DNA from: UBA6902 sp964393845
Lineage (GTDB): Bacteria; Nitrospirota; Thermodesulfovibrionia; UBA6902
Length of the DNA stretch: 25,369 nucleotides
Assembly (NCBI GenBank): GCA_964393845.1
Contig: CAYMUX010000047.1
Span: 1-25,369, forward strand
Reading direction: 5' to 3'
The notes under the pieces are model-generated. The model saw only the letters and a list, made by a program, of their open reading frames with translations, did no database searches and was not told where the DNA came from. Made by a program: the position numbers and the translations under genes. Below, piece after piece: positions 6,189-13,975 of this stretch (the stretch's first letter is position 1; each line of letters opens with the position of its first letter).

Positions 6189-8273
6189 CTATGCTTCTTT
6201 TTTTGCTTCTTCTTTTTCAGCTATAATTTTCTGTGCGATATGAGCCGGGACTTCTTCATAATGAGAAGACTCCATTGAATACAAGCCCTGCCCGCTGGTC
6301 AATGAATTAAGTTGATTTGCATATGTAAGCATTTCAGCCATGGGGACTAGAGCGCTGACCTTCTGGCTGCCTCCAGCCTCGGATTCAACACCCTGTACCC
6401 TGCCGCGCTTTGAATTGAGATCTCCTATGACATTCCCCAGGAATTCTTCAGGCGTATTAACTTCAACTTTGACTATAGGTTCCAGAATAGTGACTTTTGC
6501 GTCTGGAGCGGCTTTTTGCAATGCCATTGATCCGGCAATCTTAAACGCCATTTCCGACGAGTCTACATTGTGGTACGAACCGTCATATAATGTGGCTCTC
6601 ACATCAATTACCGGATATCCGGCAATTAATCCCTCCTTCAATTTCTCGACAATGCCTTTTTCCACCGCAGGGATATACTGTCTCGGGATTGCGCCTCCGA
6701 CAATGCTATTAACAAACTCGAAGCCTCCGCCGGGCAGAGGCTCTATCTTGATCCAGCAGTCCCCAAACTGTCCTCTTCCGCCTGACTGCTTTTTATATCT
6801 GCCCTGAGCGTTCGAGGCGGCCTTAATCGTCTCTCTGTATGGTATCTTGGGTGTATTCATCTCAACTTCCACCCCGAATTTTCTCTTTAGTCTCTGGAGG
6901 GTAACATCAAGATGCATCTGTCCCATTCCGGAAATGATCATCTCTTTTGTTTCCGGGTCTTTATGAAATTTCAGTGTAGGGTCTTCTTCAAGCAGTCTGT
7001 GAAGTCCGATACTTACTTTATCCTCATCGCCCCTTGATTTCGGTCCGATTGCATACGATATTATCGGTTCTGAAAATTGAACAGAGGCAAAAAGAATCGG
7101 GGCGACCGCATCCGTAAACGTATCACCGGTCTGAGGTTCTTTCAATTTTGCAACCGCCGCGATTTCACCCGGACCTACCTCTTTTACCGGCACATGACCT
7201 TTACCGAGGAGGTAAAACATGCTTCCCATTTTTTCTTTACTGTCACGGGTGGAATTAATAATAGCACTATCGGATTTAAGGACCCCTGAATATACCCTGA
7301 ATAGAGTAAGTTTGCCTGCAAAGGGATCTGCAATGGTTTTAAAAACCCTGACCGCCAGCGGATCACCCGGGACAGGATTTCTGCTGACTTCCTCCCCGGT
7401 TTTCGGGTTCTTGCCTGTTATAGGGGAAACAGCGGCTTTTTCCGCCGGAGAAGGGAGGCAAAATAATACTGCATCAAGCAGCGGCTGAACACCGATATTA
7501 CTTGTTGCAGAACCGCAAACTACCGGGACAAATAACTGCTTGATAGAGCCCTCTTTGATTCCCTTGCTTATTTCTTCGTCCGTCGGATCAGTGCCCTCCA
7601 GGTATTTTTCAAGCAAGTCATCATCGGTCTCGGCTACTTTTTCAACCAGATTTTTTCTGTACTCTTCCGCATCGGCTTTTAAGGCATCCGGAATATCAAT
7701 TTCAGTCATGGCGCCGCCCTGAAATTTGAAGGCCTTCATTTTAACAATATCAATGACCCCTTCAAAATTGCTCTCCGCGCCCATTGGGATATTAAGAGGA
7801 ATCGCAGACAGGCCAAAGGATTTTTCAATACTATCGATAGCCCCCTGGAAATTGGCATTTTCCCGGTCCATCTTATTAACGAATACAAGCCTCGGTACTC
7901 CGAAATCCGATGCAAACTTCCAGATTTTTCGTGTTTCGGCCTTTACGCCCGATAATGCGCTGACAATAACGATTGCTCCATCTACTGCACTGAGACAGGA
8001 TTTTGTATCTTCAATAAAATTAATATACCCGGGAGTGTCGATAATATTGATCCTGTGCCCCTTCCAGTCACAGAAAGCAACAGCAGAAGAAATCGAGATT
8101 TTACGTTCTATTTCCTCTGGCTCGTAATCCGTCACCGTATTCCCGTCCAGAGTGGTCCCCAGTCTGGCCGTTGCCTTTGAATCAAAAAGCATGGCCTCAA
8201 CAAGCGAAGTCTTCCCTGCGCCTCCATGAGCAATTACCGCAAGATTCCTGATTTTGTCCACATCAATACCCAT
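6189..8273 (-). CDS. Elongation factor G paralog (EF-G-like GTPase)
   Basis: A 694-residue translational GTPase when started at ATG 8273, which has GGAGG eight bases upstream. An earlier in-frame TTG (8291) overlaps that ribosome binding site and is unlikely. Numbered from the ATG, G1 is AHGGAGKT (9-16), G3 is DTPGY (73-77) and G4 is NKMD (127-130), followed by the domain II-V arrangement of EF-G with the late conserved motifs GRGQFGDCW and LNSKRGRVQG. Canonical EF-G usually has AHIDAGKT and DTPGH, so the G3 His is replaced by Tyr. That substitution, and the absence of the str operon (rpsL, rpsG, tuf), point to the EF-G-like/FusA2 group of paralogs. Its role in translocation, recycling or stress is not established from sequence. 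Confidence 0.88.
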   Translation of the reverse strand: MGIDVDKIRNLAVIAHGGAGKTSLVEAMLFDSKATARLGTTLDGNTVTDYEPEEIERKISISSAVAFCDWKGHRINIIDTPGYINFIEDTKSCLSAVDGAIVIVSALSGVKAETRKIWKFASDFGVPRLVFVNKMDRENANFQGAIDSIEKSFGLSAIPLNIPMGAESNFEGVIDIVKMKAFKFQGGAMTEIDIPDALKADAEEYRKNLVEKVAETDDDLLEKYLEGTDPTDEEISKGIKEGSIKQLFVPVVCGSATSNIGVQPLLDAVLFCLPSPAEKAAVSPITGKNPKTGEEVSRNPVPGDPLAVRVFKTIADPFAGKLTLFRVYSGVLKSDSAIINSTRDSKEKMGSMFYLLGKGHVPVKEVGPGEIAAVAKLKEPQTGDTFTDAVAPILFASVQFSEPIISYAIGPKSRGDEDKVSIGLHRLLEEDPTLKFHKDPETKEMIISGMGQMHLDVTLQRLKRKFGVEVEMNTPKIPYRETIKAASNAQGRYKKQSGGRGQFGDCWIKIEPLPGGGFEFVNSIVGGAIPRQYIPAVEKGIVEKLKEGLIAGYPVIDVRATLYDGSYHNVDSSEMAFKIAGSMALQKAAPDAKVTILEPIVKVEVNTPEEFLGNVIGDLNSKRGRVQGVESEAGGSQKVSALVPMAEMLTYANQLNSLTSGQGLYSMESSHYEEVPAHIAQKIIAEKEEAKKEA

Positions 8274-8341
8274 AAAGTAATCCTCCCTCAAAAAAATAGT
8301 TTCAATCTATATGTTTCAAGATGTAAGTTTCAAGTTACGTA

Positions 8342-8773
8342 TCACTCAATTATTTCCTCGATAACCGGTTTATACTCAGTCCTCAATTCCATCCTTTTGC
8401 TCCATATTCTGACTCCTGCCAAAGACACTGCTAACGCGATAAAACCCGCAATTGCCGCGATAAGATCCGAGTTCATTCCTTTTAAATACTCTTCACCAAT
8501 ATTCTTGCCGAATATGGCGCCTGCGATGAAAACAACGAGAGGAAGCCCATACACTATCATAGTTCCCTTGAGATAGTCCCTTGGGGTCATCAGAATTTTT
8601 ACTCTTTGCCCTACTTTGGCATGGACGGCATTCAGCGCCTCTATGTCCATTCCTTCCGGCGTCGCCTTACACGCTCCCTCAACGGAACAACCGTCACAGG
8701 CGCTTTTTTTCTGCACAAGAACCCTAGCCATGTTGCCGTCAATTTTAGTGACAATGCCGGTTTCTTCAAGCAT
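8342..8773 (-). CDS. RseC/MucC-family protein (SoxR-reducing system type)
   Basis: A 143-residue protein with an N-terminal soluble part carrying a Cys cluster (C26, C29, C35 in SACDGCSVEGAC) and VKILMTPRDYLKGT, followed by two membrane helices (about 69-89 and 102-123) and a charged C-terminal tail. This is the layout of the RseC family (PF04246), in which E. coli members act with the Rsx/Rnf complex in reducing SoxR or modulate sigma-E. No rnf/rsx, soxR or rseA/rseB genes are visible. ATG 8773 lacks a good ribosome binding site, and a palindromic element (8781-8839) fills the space up to cimA. That element may have displaced the native leader. Confidence 0.85.
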   Translation of the reverse strand: MLEETGIVTKIDGNMARVLVQKKSACDGCSVEGACKATPEGMDIEALNAVHAKVGQRVKILMTPRDYLKGTMIVYGLPLVVFIAGAIFGKNIGEEYLKGMNSDLIAAIAGFIALAVSLAGVRIWSKRMELRTEYKPVIEEIIE

Positions 8774-8780
8774 AGTTTAC

Positions 8781-8839
8781 TGTAGGGGCATCCCCCTGTG
8801 GTTGCCCTGAATTGGGCAGGCACAAGACCTGCCCCTACA
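8781..8839. repeat. REP/MITE-like palindromic element ending in TGTAGGGGCA
   Basis: TGTAGGGGCA (8781-8790) is matched by TGCCCCTACA (8830-8839), with an inner pair TGCCC (8803-8807) and GGGCA (8814-8818). The 59-bp unit fills almost all of the 74-base gap between cimA and the RseC-family gene. A shorter relative sharing TGTAGGGGC lies at the queE 3' end (20294-20317). No transposase is nearby, so any mobility would be in trans. Confidence 0.7.
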
Positions 8840-8847
8840 TTCACACC

Positions 8848-10410
8848 TTATCCTCTCAGCAATTTATACTCAATACTGTCCACAAGGGCCTGCCAGGATG
8901 CTTCAATTATATTCGCAGAAACTCCTACGGTCCCCCATTTATGCTTACCGTCTCCTGACTCGACTAAGACCCTGACGTTAGTATCGGTGCCCTTCCCTGC
9001 AGTCAGCACCCGCACTTTATAATCTATCAGGGAAACGTCTTTAAGCTGCGGATAAAATTTTTCAAGGGCCTTTCTTAACGCCTTGTCCAGCGCATTAACA
9101 GGACCATTGCCGTCAGCAGCTGTGTGTTCAATCCCCTGCGGGGTCCTTATCATGATGGTTGCCTCGCTGAGCGGTTCTTCACCCTCTTTCCGTTTCTCGA
9201 CTATGACCCTGAACCCTATAAGATCAAACGATTTTCTGTAAAGTCCAAAGCTCTTTTTTATCAATAGTTCAAGTGATGCCTCAGCCCCTTCAAACTGGAA
9301 TCCCTGATTTTCAAGCTGTTTCAGCTCCTTCACAATCTCTAATACCTTTGGAGAATCCGGATCAATCTTTAATTTAAAGTCACTTATCTTTCTGACAATA
9401 TTGCTCTTGCCGCTCAGATCAGACACCAGTACCCTCTGATAATTACCAACCAGATCAGGCCTGATATGCTCGTATGTTTCAGGATGCCGGAGGACCGCGC
9501 TGACATGAATGCCTGCCTTATGGGCAAAGGCGCTGTCTCCGACAAAGGGTTGTCTCTTGAAATGCCTGAGATTGGATATCTCTGTCACATATCGTGAAAC
9601 GTCCTTCAGTTTTTTTAAATTATCAGCAGTTATACAGCTATACTTAAGTTTTAGCTGCAAGGCCGGGACAACGGAAATCAGGTTGGCATTCCCGCATCTT
9701 TCACCTAATCCATTTATGGTTCCCTGGACTTGCGAGGCGCCGTTTTCAACGGCCGTAATCGAGTTGGCAACAGCACATTCAGAATCATTATGGGCATGCA
9801 TGCCGACCGGCGTCTGAAACTTTCCGACTATCTCCTTAACAATTTTTCCAACGTCACCGGGCAATACTCCGCCGTTAGTATCACATAGCACAAGATAGTC
9901 TGCTCCCGCTGATACGGCTGCTTCCAGTGCCTTTAATGCATATTCAGGATTTGCCCTGTATCCGTCAAAGAAGTGCTCTGCATCAAAAAATACCTGGGGC
10001 ACCTTCTTTTTCAGATATGTTATTGTGTCATAAATCAGGTCCAGGTTCCTCTGGAGCGATACCCGCAAGGCCTCTCTCACATGGAAATCCCAGGTCTTGC
10101 CGAAGATAGTGACTACAGGGGTTTTTGCTGAAAGGATCTCTTTAATGCTTGGATCTTTACTCACCGTGAGTGATGCCCGGTGAGTGGCGCCGAATGCGGC
10201 AAGTTTGGAATTTTTAAGTTTGAACGTCCGGGCCTGTTTGAAGAACTCGACGTCCCGGGGATTGGCGCCCGGCCATCCGCCCTCAATATAATGGATGCCG
10301 AACTTATCGAGCTTTGCCAGTATCCTTAACTTGTCCTCAACGGAGAACGAGATGTCCTCTGATTGTGCCCCATCACGGAGAGTGGTATCGTAGATTTCGA
10401 TCTTTCTCAT
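8848..10410 (-). CDS. cimA: (R)-citramalate synthase
   Basis: A 520-residue DRE-TIM metallolyase. TTLRDGAQ (9-16) gives the catalytic Arg and metal-binding Asp; HAHND (205-209) gives the metal-binding histidines; NGLGERCGNAN (233-243) is also typical. The C-terminal ~130 residues form the LeuA-type regulatory domain. Length and N-terminus (YDTTLRDGAQSEDISFSVEDK) match the CimA/LeuA2 group rather than 2-isopropylmalate synthase. Reaction: pyruvate plus acetyl-CoA to citramalate, the threonine-independent entry to isoleucine. It follows lysC after 25 bases and is probably co-transcribed with it. The start ATG 10410 has no strong ribosome binding site. Confidence 0.92.
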   Translation of the reverse strand: MRKIEIYDTTLRDGAQSEDISFSVEDKLRILAKLDKFGIHYIEGGWPGANPRDVEFFKQARTFKLKNSKLAAFGATHRASLTVSKDPSIKEILSAKTPVVTIFGKTWDFHVREALRVSLQRNLDLIYDTITYLKKKVPQVFFDAEHFFDGYRANPEYALKALEAAVSAGADYLVLCDTNGGVLPGDVGKIVKEIVGKFQTPVGMHAHNDSECAVANSITAVENGASQVQGTINGLGERCGNANLISVVPALQLKLKYSCITADNLKKLKDVSRYVTEISNLRHFKRQPFVGDSAFAHKAGIHVSAVLRHPETYEHIRPDLVGNYQRVLVSDLSGKSNIVRKISDFKLKIDPDSPKVLEIVKELKQLENQGFQFEGAEASLELLIKKSFGLYRKSFDLIGFRVIVEKRKEGEEPLSEATIMIRTPQGIEHTAADGNGPVNALDKALRKALEKFYPQLKDVSLIDYKVRVLTAGKGTDTNVRVLVESGDGKHKWGTVGVSANIIEASWQALVDSIEYKLLRG

Positions 10411-10435
10411 AATTTAACCATTCAGAATGATACGC

Positions 10436-11656
10436 CTATACTTTAGCAAGATTAAACGAATCATGAAGCGCTTTAACAGCAGCTTCCATATGCTTAACAT
10501 CAACTATGCAGGAGATCTTGATCTCGGATGTGCTTATCATCTTGATGTTAATGCCCTCTTTCGAGAGGGTCTCAAACATCTGCGCGGCAACGCCGAAATG
10601 AGACTGCATGCCTACGCCGACAATCGAAACCTTTGCCACCTCTTTATTGATACTCGCGCCTTTACTGCCGAGTTCTTCAGATATCTTCTGCGTAATCTCA
10701 AAGGCCCTGTCCGCTTCAGCCTTTGAGACTGTAAAAGAGAGGTCCGTGGCACTGTCCGCACTGCTTATATTCTGAACGATCATATCAACATTGATATTCG
10801 CCTTTGCAATGGCATTAAATATCCTGGCCGCTATGCCTGGTCTGTCAGGCGCTCCCTTCAGGGTTATTCTCGTCTGGTTTTTATCATGAGTAATACCCGT
10901 GATAACGACTTTTTCCATACCTCCATCCTCCTTTGTAACAAGTGTTCCGGGTGCCTGATTGAAACTCGATCTGACCACAAGAGGAACATTATATTTTTTG
11001 GCGAATTCAACGGAGCGCCCGTGAAGGACCTTTGCGCCAAGACTGGCCATCTCCAGCATTTCATCATAATACACCCTGTCCATTTTTCTGGCATCAGGCA
11101 CTATCCTGGGGTCAGCAGTGAACACTCCTTCTACATCCGTATATATTTCGCAAAGGTCTGCCTCCAGCGCAGCGGCGATTGCAACGGCCGTAGTGTCCGA
11201 GCCGCCCCTGCCGAGCGTTGTAACATCAGAGAATTCGTCAATCCCCTGAAAGCCTGCGACAACCGGGATCTTGCCCTGGTCCAGGGCAGCGGTGAGCCGG
11301 CCTGCATCTATGCTTTCAATCATGGCCTTAGTGTGCGAACTGTCGGTCCTGATCCCCACCTGCCTCCCAGTGAAACTCATTGAGCCATGCCCCAGCTTCT
11401 GAATTGCCATAGCAGTAAGTGCGCTCGTGATTCTTTCACCTGAGGAAAGCAGAAGGTCCATTTCCCTTTCATCCGGTCTCTCAGTGATTTCATGGGCAAA
11501 TCCTACAAGCTTGTCGGTTTCCCCGGACATCGCGGATACGACAACGATAACCTTATTTCCCTGTCTGGCTGTTGCCACGACCCTTTCGGCTACTGCCTTG
11601 ATTCTTTCTGTATTAGCTACAGAGGTGCCGCCGTATTTTTGAACGATTAAAGCCAA
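10436..11656 (-). CDS. lysC: Aspartate kinase
   Basis: A 406-residue monofunctional aspartokinase. The N-terminal kinase fold begins VQKYGGTSV (Lys7 in the KYGGTS motif) and carries TTLGRGGSDTTAVA and YTDVEGVFTADPRIV. Two ACT domains follow (about 265-335 and 343-406), including GVGMQSHFGVAAQMFETL, which predicts feedback control by lysine and/or threonine. Catalyses the first step from aspartate to lysine, methionine and threonine. The start is TTG 11656: an in-frame TAA lies six codons upstream, AGGTGG precedes it, and no ATG fits. A strong sigma-70-type promoter lies at 11704-11732. Confidence 0.94.
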   Translation of the reverse strand: MALIVQKYGGTSVANTERIKAVAERVVATARQGNKVIVVVSAMSGETDKLVGFAHEITERPDEREMDLLLSSGERITSALTAMAIQKLGHGSMSFTGRQVGIRTDSSHTKAMIESIDAGRLTAALDQGKIPVVAGFQGIDEFSDVTTLGRGGSDTTAVAIAAALEADLCEIYTDVEGVFTADPRIVPDARKMDRVYYDEMLEMASLGAKVLHGRSVEFAKKYNVPLVVRSSFNQAPGTLVTKEDGGMEKVVITGITHDKNQTRITLKGAPDRPGIAARIFNAIAKANINVDMIVQNISSADSATDLSFTVSKAEADRAFEITQKISEELGSKGASINKEVAKVSIVGVGMQSHFGVAAQMFETLSKEGINIKMISTSEIKISCIVDVKHMEAAVKALHDSFNLAKV

Positions 11657-11703
11657 TTTGTTTTCACCACCTTATTCACAATGTACATAATCTCCAGATA
11701 AGA

Positions 11704-11732
11704 ATTATGAATTCAATATCTTTTAATGTCAA
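11704..11732 (-). promoter_or_regulatory. Sigma-70-type promoter for lysC-cimA
   Basis: On the minus strand, TTGACA (11732-11727) is followed after exactly 17 bases by CATAAT (11709-11704). This predicts a start of transcription near 11697 and a ~40-base leader before the TTG start of lysC. The -35 box lies only ten bases from the end of the inverted-repeat element at 11742-11844. Confidence 0.7.
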
Positions 11733-11741
11733 ATGCCAATT

Positions 11742-11844
11742 TATAGTAACGGCAATAAATAACTTAAGTTAAAATATGATATTTCCTTTATATTACAGCT
11801 AATTAAATGCTTAAGATGTATTTTAATTTAATGCCGTTACTATA
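11742..11844. mobile_element. MITE-like element with 13-bp terminal inverted repeats
   Basis: TATAGTAACGGCA (11742-11754) is repeated inverted as TGCCGTTACTATA (11832-11844), enclosing a ~77-base AT-rich interior without coding capacity. The interior also has CTTAAG at both ends of its core. The outermost TA on both sides could be a TA target duplication, as made by IS630/Tc1-mariner-type transposases. No such transposase is in the window. It separates lysC from apgM. Confidence 0.55.
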
Positions 11845-11850
11845 GTTTTC

Positions 11851-11884
11851 AGTTGTCAGTTTATTAGTCTTACAACTGACAACT
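11851..11884. terminator. Hairpin behind apgM, possible terminator
   Basis: AGTTGTCAGTT (11851-11861) pairs with AACTGACAACT (11874-11884) around a 12-base loop. It begins at the last base of the apgM stop codon. It lacks a T-run on the minus strand, so termination is plausible but not intrinsic in the classical sense. Confidence 0.45.
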
Positions 11885-13119
11885 TATTTTGAATTTACTC
11901 CCTTAATAAAATAGTCCATCAATTTATGTCCCTTTTCAAAGACAAGAATATTTTTCATTTTGCATATATTCTCTGAATACGTCCGGGCATTATTTTTTTT
12001 AATCTTTGACACGTCAGTGCTTCTATATATAGCAAATGGAACAGGTTCCCTGGTATGAGTCTTGACACTGATTGGGGTAAAATGATCGGGCATAAGAAGG
12101 ATACTGCAATCTCCTAACTTCTTTATACCATCAAGGATAGTCCCGACAACCTTTTGGTCGAAATCCTCGATCGCCTGCATCTTAGCCTTTAAATCACCGT
12201 TATGCCCCGCTTCATCCGGCGCTTCAACGTGCACATATACCATGTCGTATTTCTTCAGGGCCTTGAGCGCTGCTTTTGCTTTCCCAATATAATTAGTGTC
12301 AATGTATCCGGTTGCGCCTTTTACGTTTAAGATATCGAATCCCGCACAAATGCCCAGGCCCTTTGTCAGGTCAACAGCCGAGATCAGCGCCCCCTTCAGA
12401 TTATATTTTTCTTTGAATGAAGGAACTGTCAGCTTCCTGCCCTGGCCCCACAGCCAGATGCTGTTTGCCGGCTTGTGCATGTCCCTGAGTCTCTTTTGAT
12501 TTACCGGATGAGATATGAGAATGTCCATTGAACTATGCATTAGTGAAAGAAGTGTTTCTGCCCCATTCCCTTCGGGGAGGTGACCGCCTATCTTCTTCCC
12601 TGAAATATCATGAGGAGGGGTACACCTCATTTTTTCTTTCCCGTTTTTCCACACCATAAGATGCCGGTAACTCATGCCAGGGTAGAAACTGATATCTTTA
12701 CTGCCGAGTTTTTTATTCAGATCTCTAATAAGTAATTGAGCTTCTTTAGTGGATATATGTCCGGCGCTGTAATCCTGCATTACCGCATTATCTCTGTTTC
12801 CAGAGTTTGATAAATTCAGAGTAACAAGATTGCACCTGAAGGCAACATCTTCAGGTCCTAACTTTATTTTTCTGTATTCCGCTTCTATAGGGGCCCTGCC
12901 GCTGTAATATTTCGAAGGGTCATAACCGAGGATTGAAAGGTTGGCAACATCTGAACCGGGGTCTAATCCTTGAGGGACAGTTCTCGCTTTGCCGACTTCG
13001 CCTTCCGCTGCCAGCCTGTCCATATTAGGTGTCCGGGCTTTTTGAAGGCATGTCTTGTATCCAAGCGTTTTCAACGGCCTGTCAGCCATCCCGTCACCGA
13101 CCAGCACTATATATTTCAT
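11884..13119 (-). CDS. apgM: ApgM-type phosphoglycerate mutase homolog, candidate homoserine kinase
   Basis: A 411-residue alkaline-phosphatase-superfamily protein. MKYIVLVGDGMADRP begins the metal site; DPGSDVANLSILGYDP carries the catalytic Ser; MPDHFTP and HTREPVPF complete the metal ligands. This is the archaeal-type cofactor-independent phosphoglycerate mutase family (COG3635). Some bacterial members next to threonine genes have been proposed to act as a non-orthologous homoserine kinase. Adjacency to aspartate kinase, with no thrB homolog in view, favours that here by inference. I chose ATG 13119, with AGGGTG nine bases upstream, over GTG 13131, which would overlap that ribosome binding site. 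Confidence 0.85.
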   Translation of the reverse strand: MKYIVLVGDGMADRPLKTLGYKTCLQKARTPNMDRLAAEGEVGKARTVPQGLDPGSDVANLSILGYDPSKYYSGRAPIEAEYRKIKLGPEDVAFRCNLVTLNLSNSGNRDNAVMQDYSAGHISTKEAQLLIRDLNKKLGSKDISFYPGMSYRHLMVWKNGKEKMRCTPPHDISGKKIGGHLPEGNGAETLLSLMHSSMDILISHPVNQKRLRDMHKPANSIWLWGQGRKLTVPSFKEKYNLKGALISAVDLTKGLGICAGFDILNVKGATGYIDTNYIGKAKAALKALKKYDMVYVHVEAPDEAGHNGDLKAKMQAIEDFDQKVVGTILDGIKKLGDCSILLMPDHFTPISVKTHTREPVPFAIYRSTDVSKIKKNNARTYSENICKMKNILVFEKGHKLMDYFIKGVNSK

Positions 13120-13161
13120 TAAAATAGACACCCTGCTTTTTTATCCCTTTAAATGGGGGAT

Positions 13162-13185
13162 TTTTTTATTTCATGAAATAAAAAA
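13162..13185. repeat. Perfect 24-bp AT-rich palindrome
   Basis: The sequence is symmetric around ATTTCATGAAAT, with six T before and six A after. It lies in the 158-base gap between bioD and apgM. On either strand it could form a stem with an adjoining T-rich arm, so it may act as a bidirectional transcription end point for bioD. It could also be a protein-binding site. The rest of the gap (13186-13277) shows no ORF. Confidence 0.55.
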
Positions 13186-13277
13186 GAGAATTATATTAAC
13201 CTTTCTGTTTATTAAAAGTGAAGCGTAGAAATTTCACAATCCGGTCCGTTCCATGTGCCGCATAGTAATGAAAAAAA

Positions 13278-13967
13278 CTAATTTATTACGTTGACCGCAA
13301 TCTGAGAAAATATTTTGGAGAAGGTGATGGCAGACTTCTCTGCATAAGGCACAATTCCCAGCAAAGGCACGCCTCCGAGTTTCTTAATAACTTCCGGATT
13401 TGTCTTCACGGAAATATCCTGTTTGATTTTTGTCGAATAATTTATTATCACGCCGAGAATATCTATGCCTCTGTTCCTTGCAGCGTCTATTGTGAGAAGG
13501 GTATGGTTTATTGTTCCGAGTCCCGGTCTTGATACGATTATAACCGGCAGGTTGAGGTCTTTAATTAAATCCGCGAAAAAATATTTTCTGTAGACAGGGA
13601 CCATTACCCCCCCTGCCCCTTCGACAATTGTGATGTCGTATTTCTTTGATAGTTGTTTGTAGGCGGAAATGATTTTCTTTTTGTCTATCTTTACACCGTC
13701 AAGTTCAGCCGCAACTGCCGGGGCAAGCGGTTGCCTGAATCTGTAAGGGTTAATGAGATTAAGGGGCTCGTCTACTTCAGCGGCACAGATCAGTTTCAGC
13801 GCGTCCGCGGGAACGAGCCTTCCCTTTAGGGACCCACAGCCTGTTTCCACGGGCTTCATCGGACAGACGTTGAATCCCAGTTTTTGCAAAGCCCTCAGCA
13901 GACCAATTGTTATAAAAGTCTTACCGACTCCGGTGTCAGTGCCTGTTATGAAGATGCCTTTGTGCAT
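13278..13967 (-). CDS. bioD: Dethiobiotin synthetase
   Basis: A 229-residue P-loop protein. GTDTGVGKT (8-16) is the BioD Walker A; CPMKPVETGC holds the substrate-contacting Lys; VEGAGGVMVP is the conserved strand-loop. Reaction: 7,8-diaminononanoate plus CO2 and ATP to dethiobiotin. It begins eight bases after the stop codon of the TIR gene, and there is no ribosome binding site immediately before ATG 13967; the nearest GGAG lies ~25 bases upstream inside the TIR gene. Its translation may therefore depend on ribosomes finishing the TIR gene. bioF is ~5 kb upstream in the same direction, which suggests that a biotin operon was split by the insertion. Confidence 0.92.
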   Translation of the reverse strand: MHKGIFITGTDTGVGKTFITIGLLRALQKLGFNVCPMKPVETGCGSLKGRLVPADALKLICAAEVDEPLNLINPYRFRQPLAPAVAAELDGVKIDKKKIISAYKQLSKKYDITIVEGAGGVMVPVYRKYFFADLIKDLNLPVIIVSRPGLGTINHTLLTIDAARNRGIDILGVIINYSTKIKQDISVKTNPEVIKKLGGVPLLGIVPYAEKSAITFSKIFSQIAVNVIN

Positions 13968-13975
13968 AGTTAATT

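Noticed and set aside
8274..8291. TTG start extending the EF-G paralog by six residues
   Set aside because: The extension covers the GGAGG that is correctly spaced for ATG 8273, and EF-G N-termini fit the ATG.
13120..13131. GTG start extending the ApgM homolog
   Set aside because: No ribosome binding site remains for it, and the family begins at MKYIVLVGDGMAD.
13143..13168. CCC-loop-GGGG followed by T7 as a plus-strand terminator
   Set aside because: No plus-strand gene lies upstream; the run is part of the AT-rich palindrome region.
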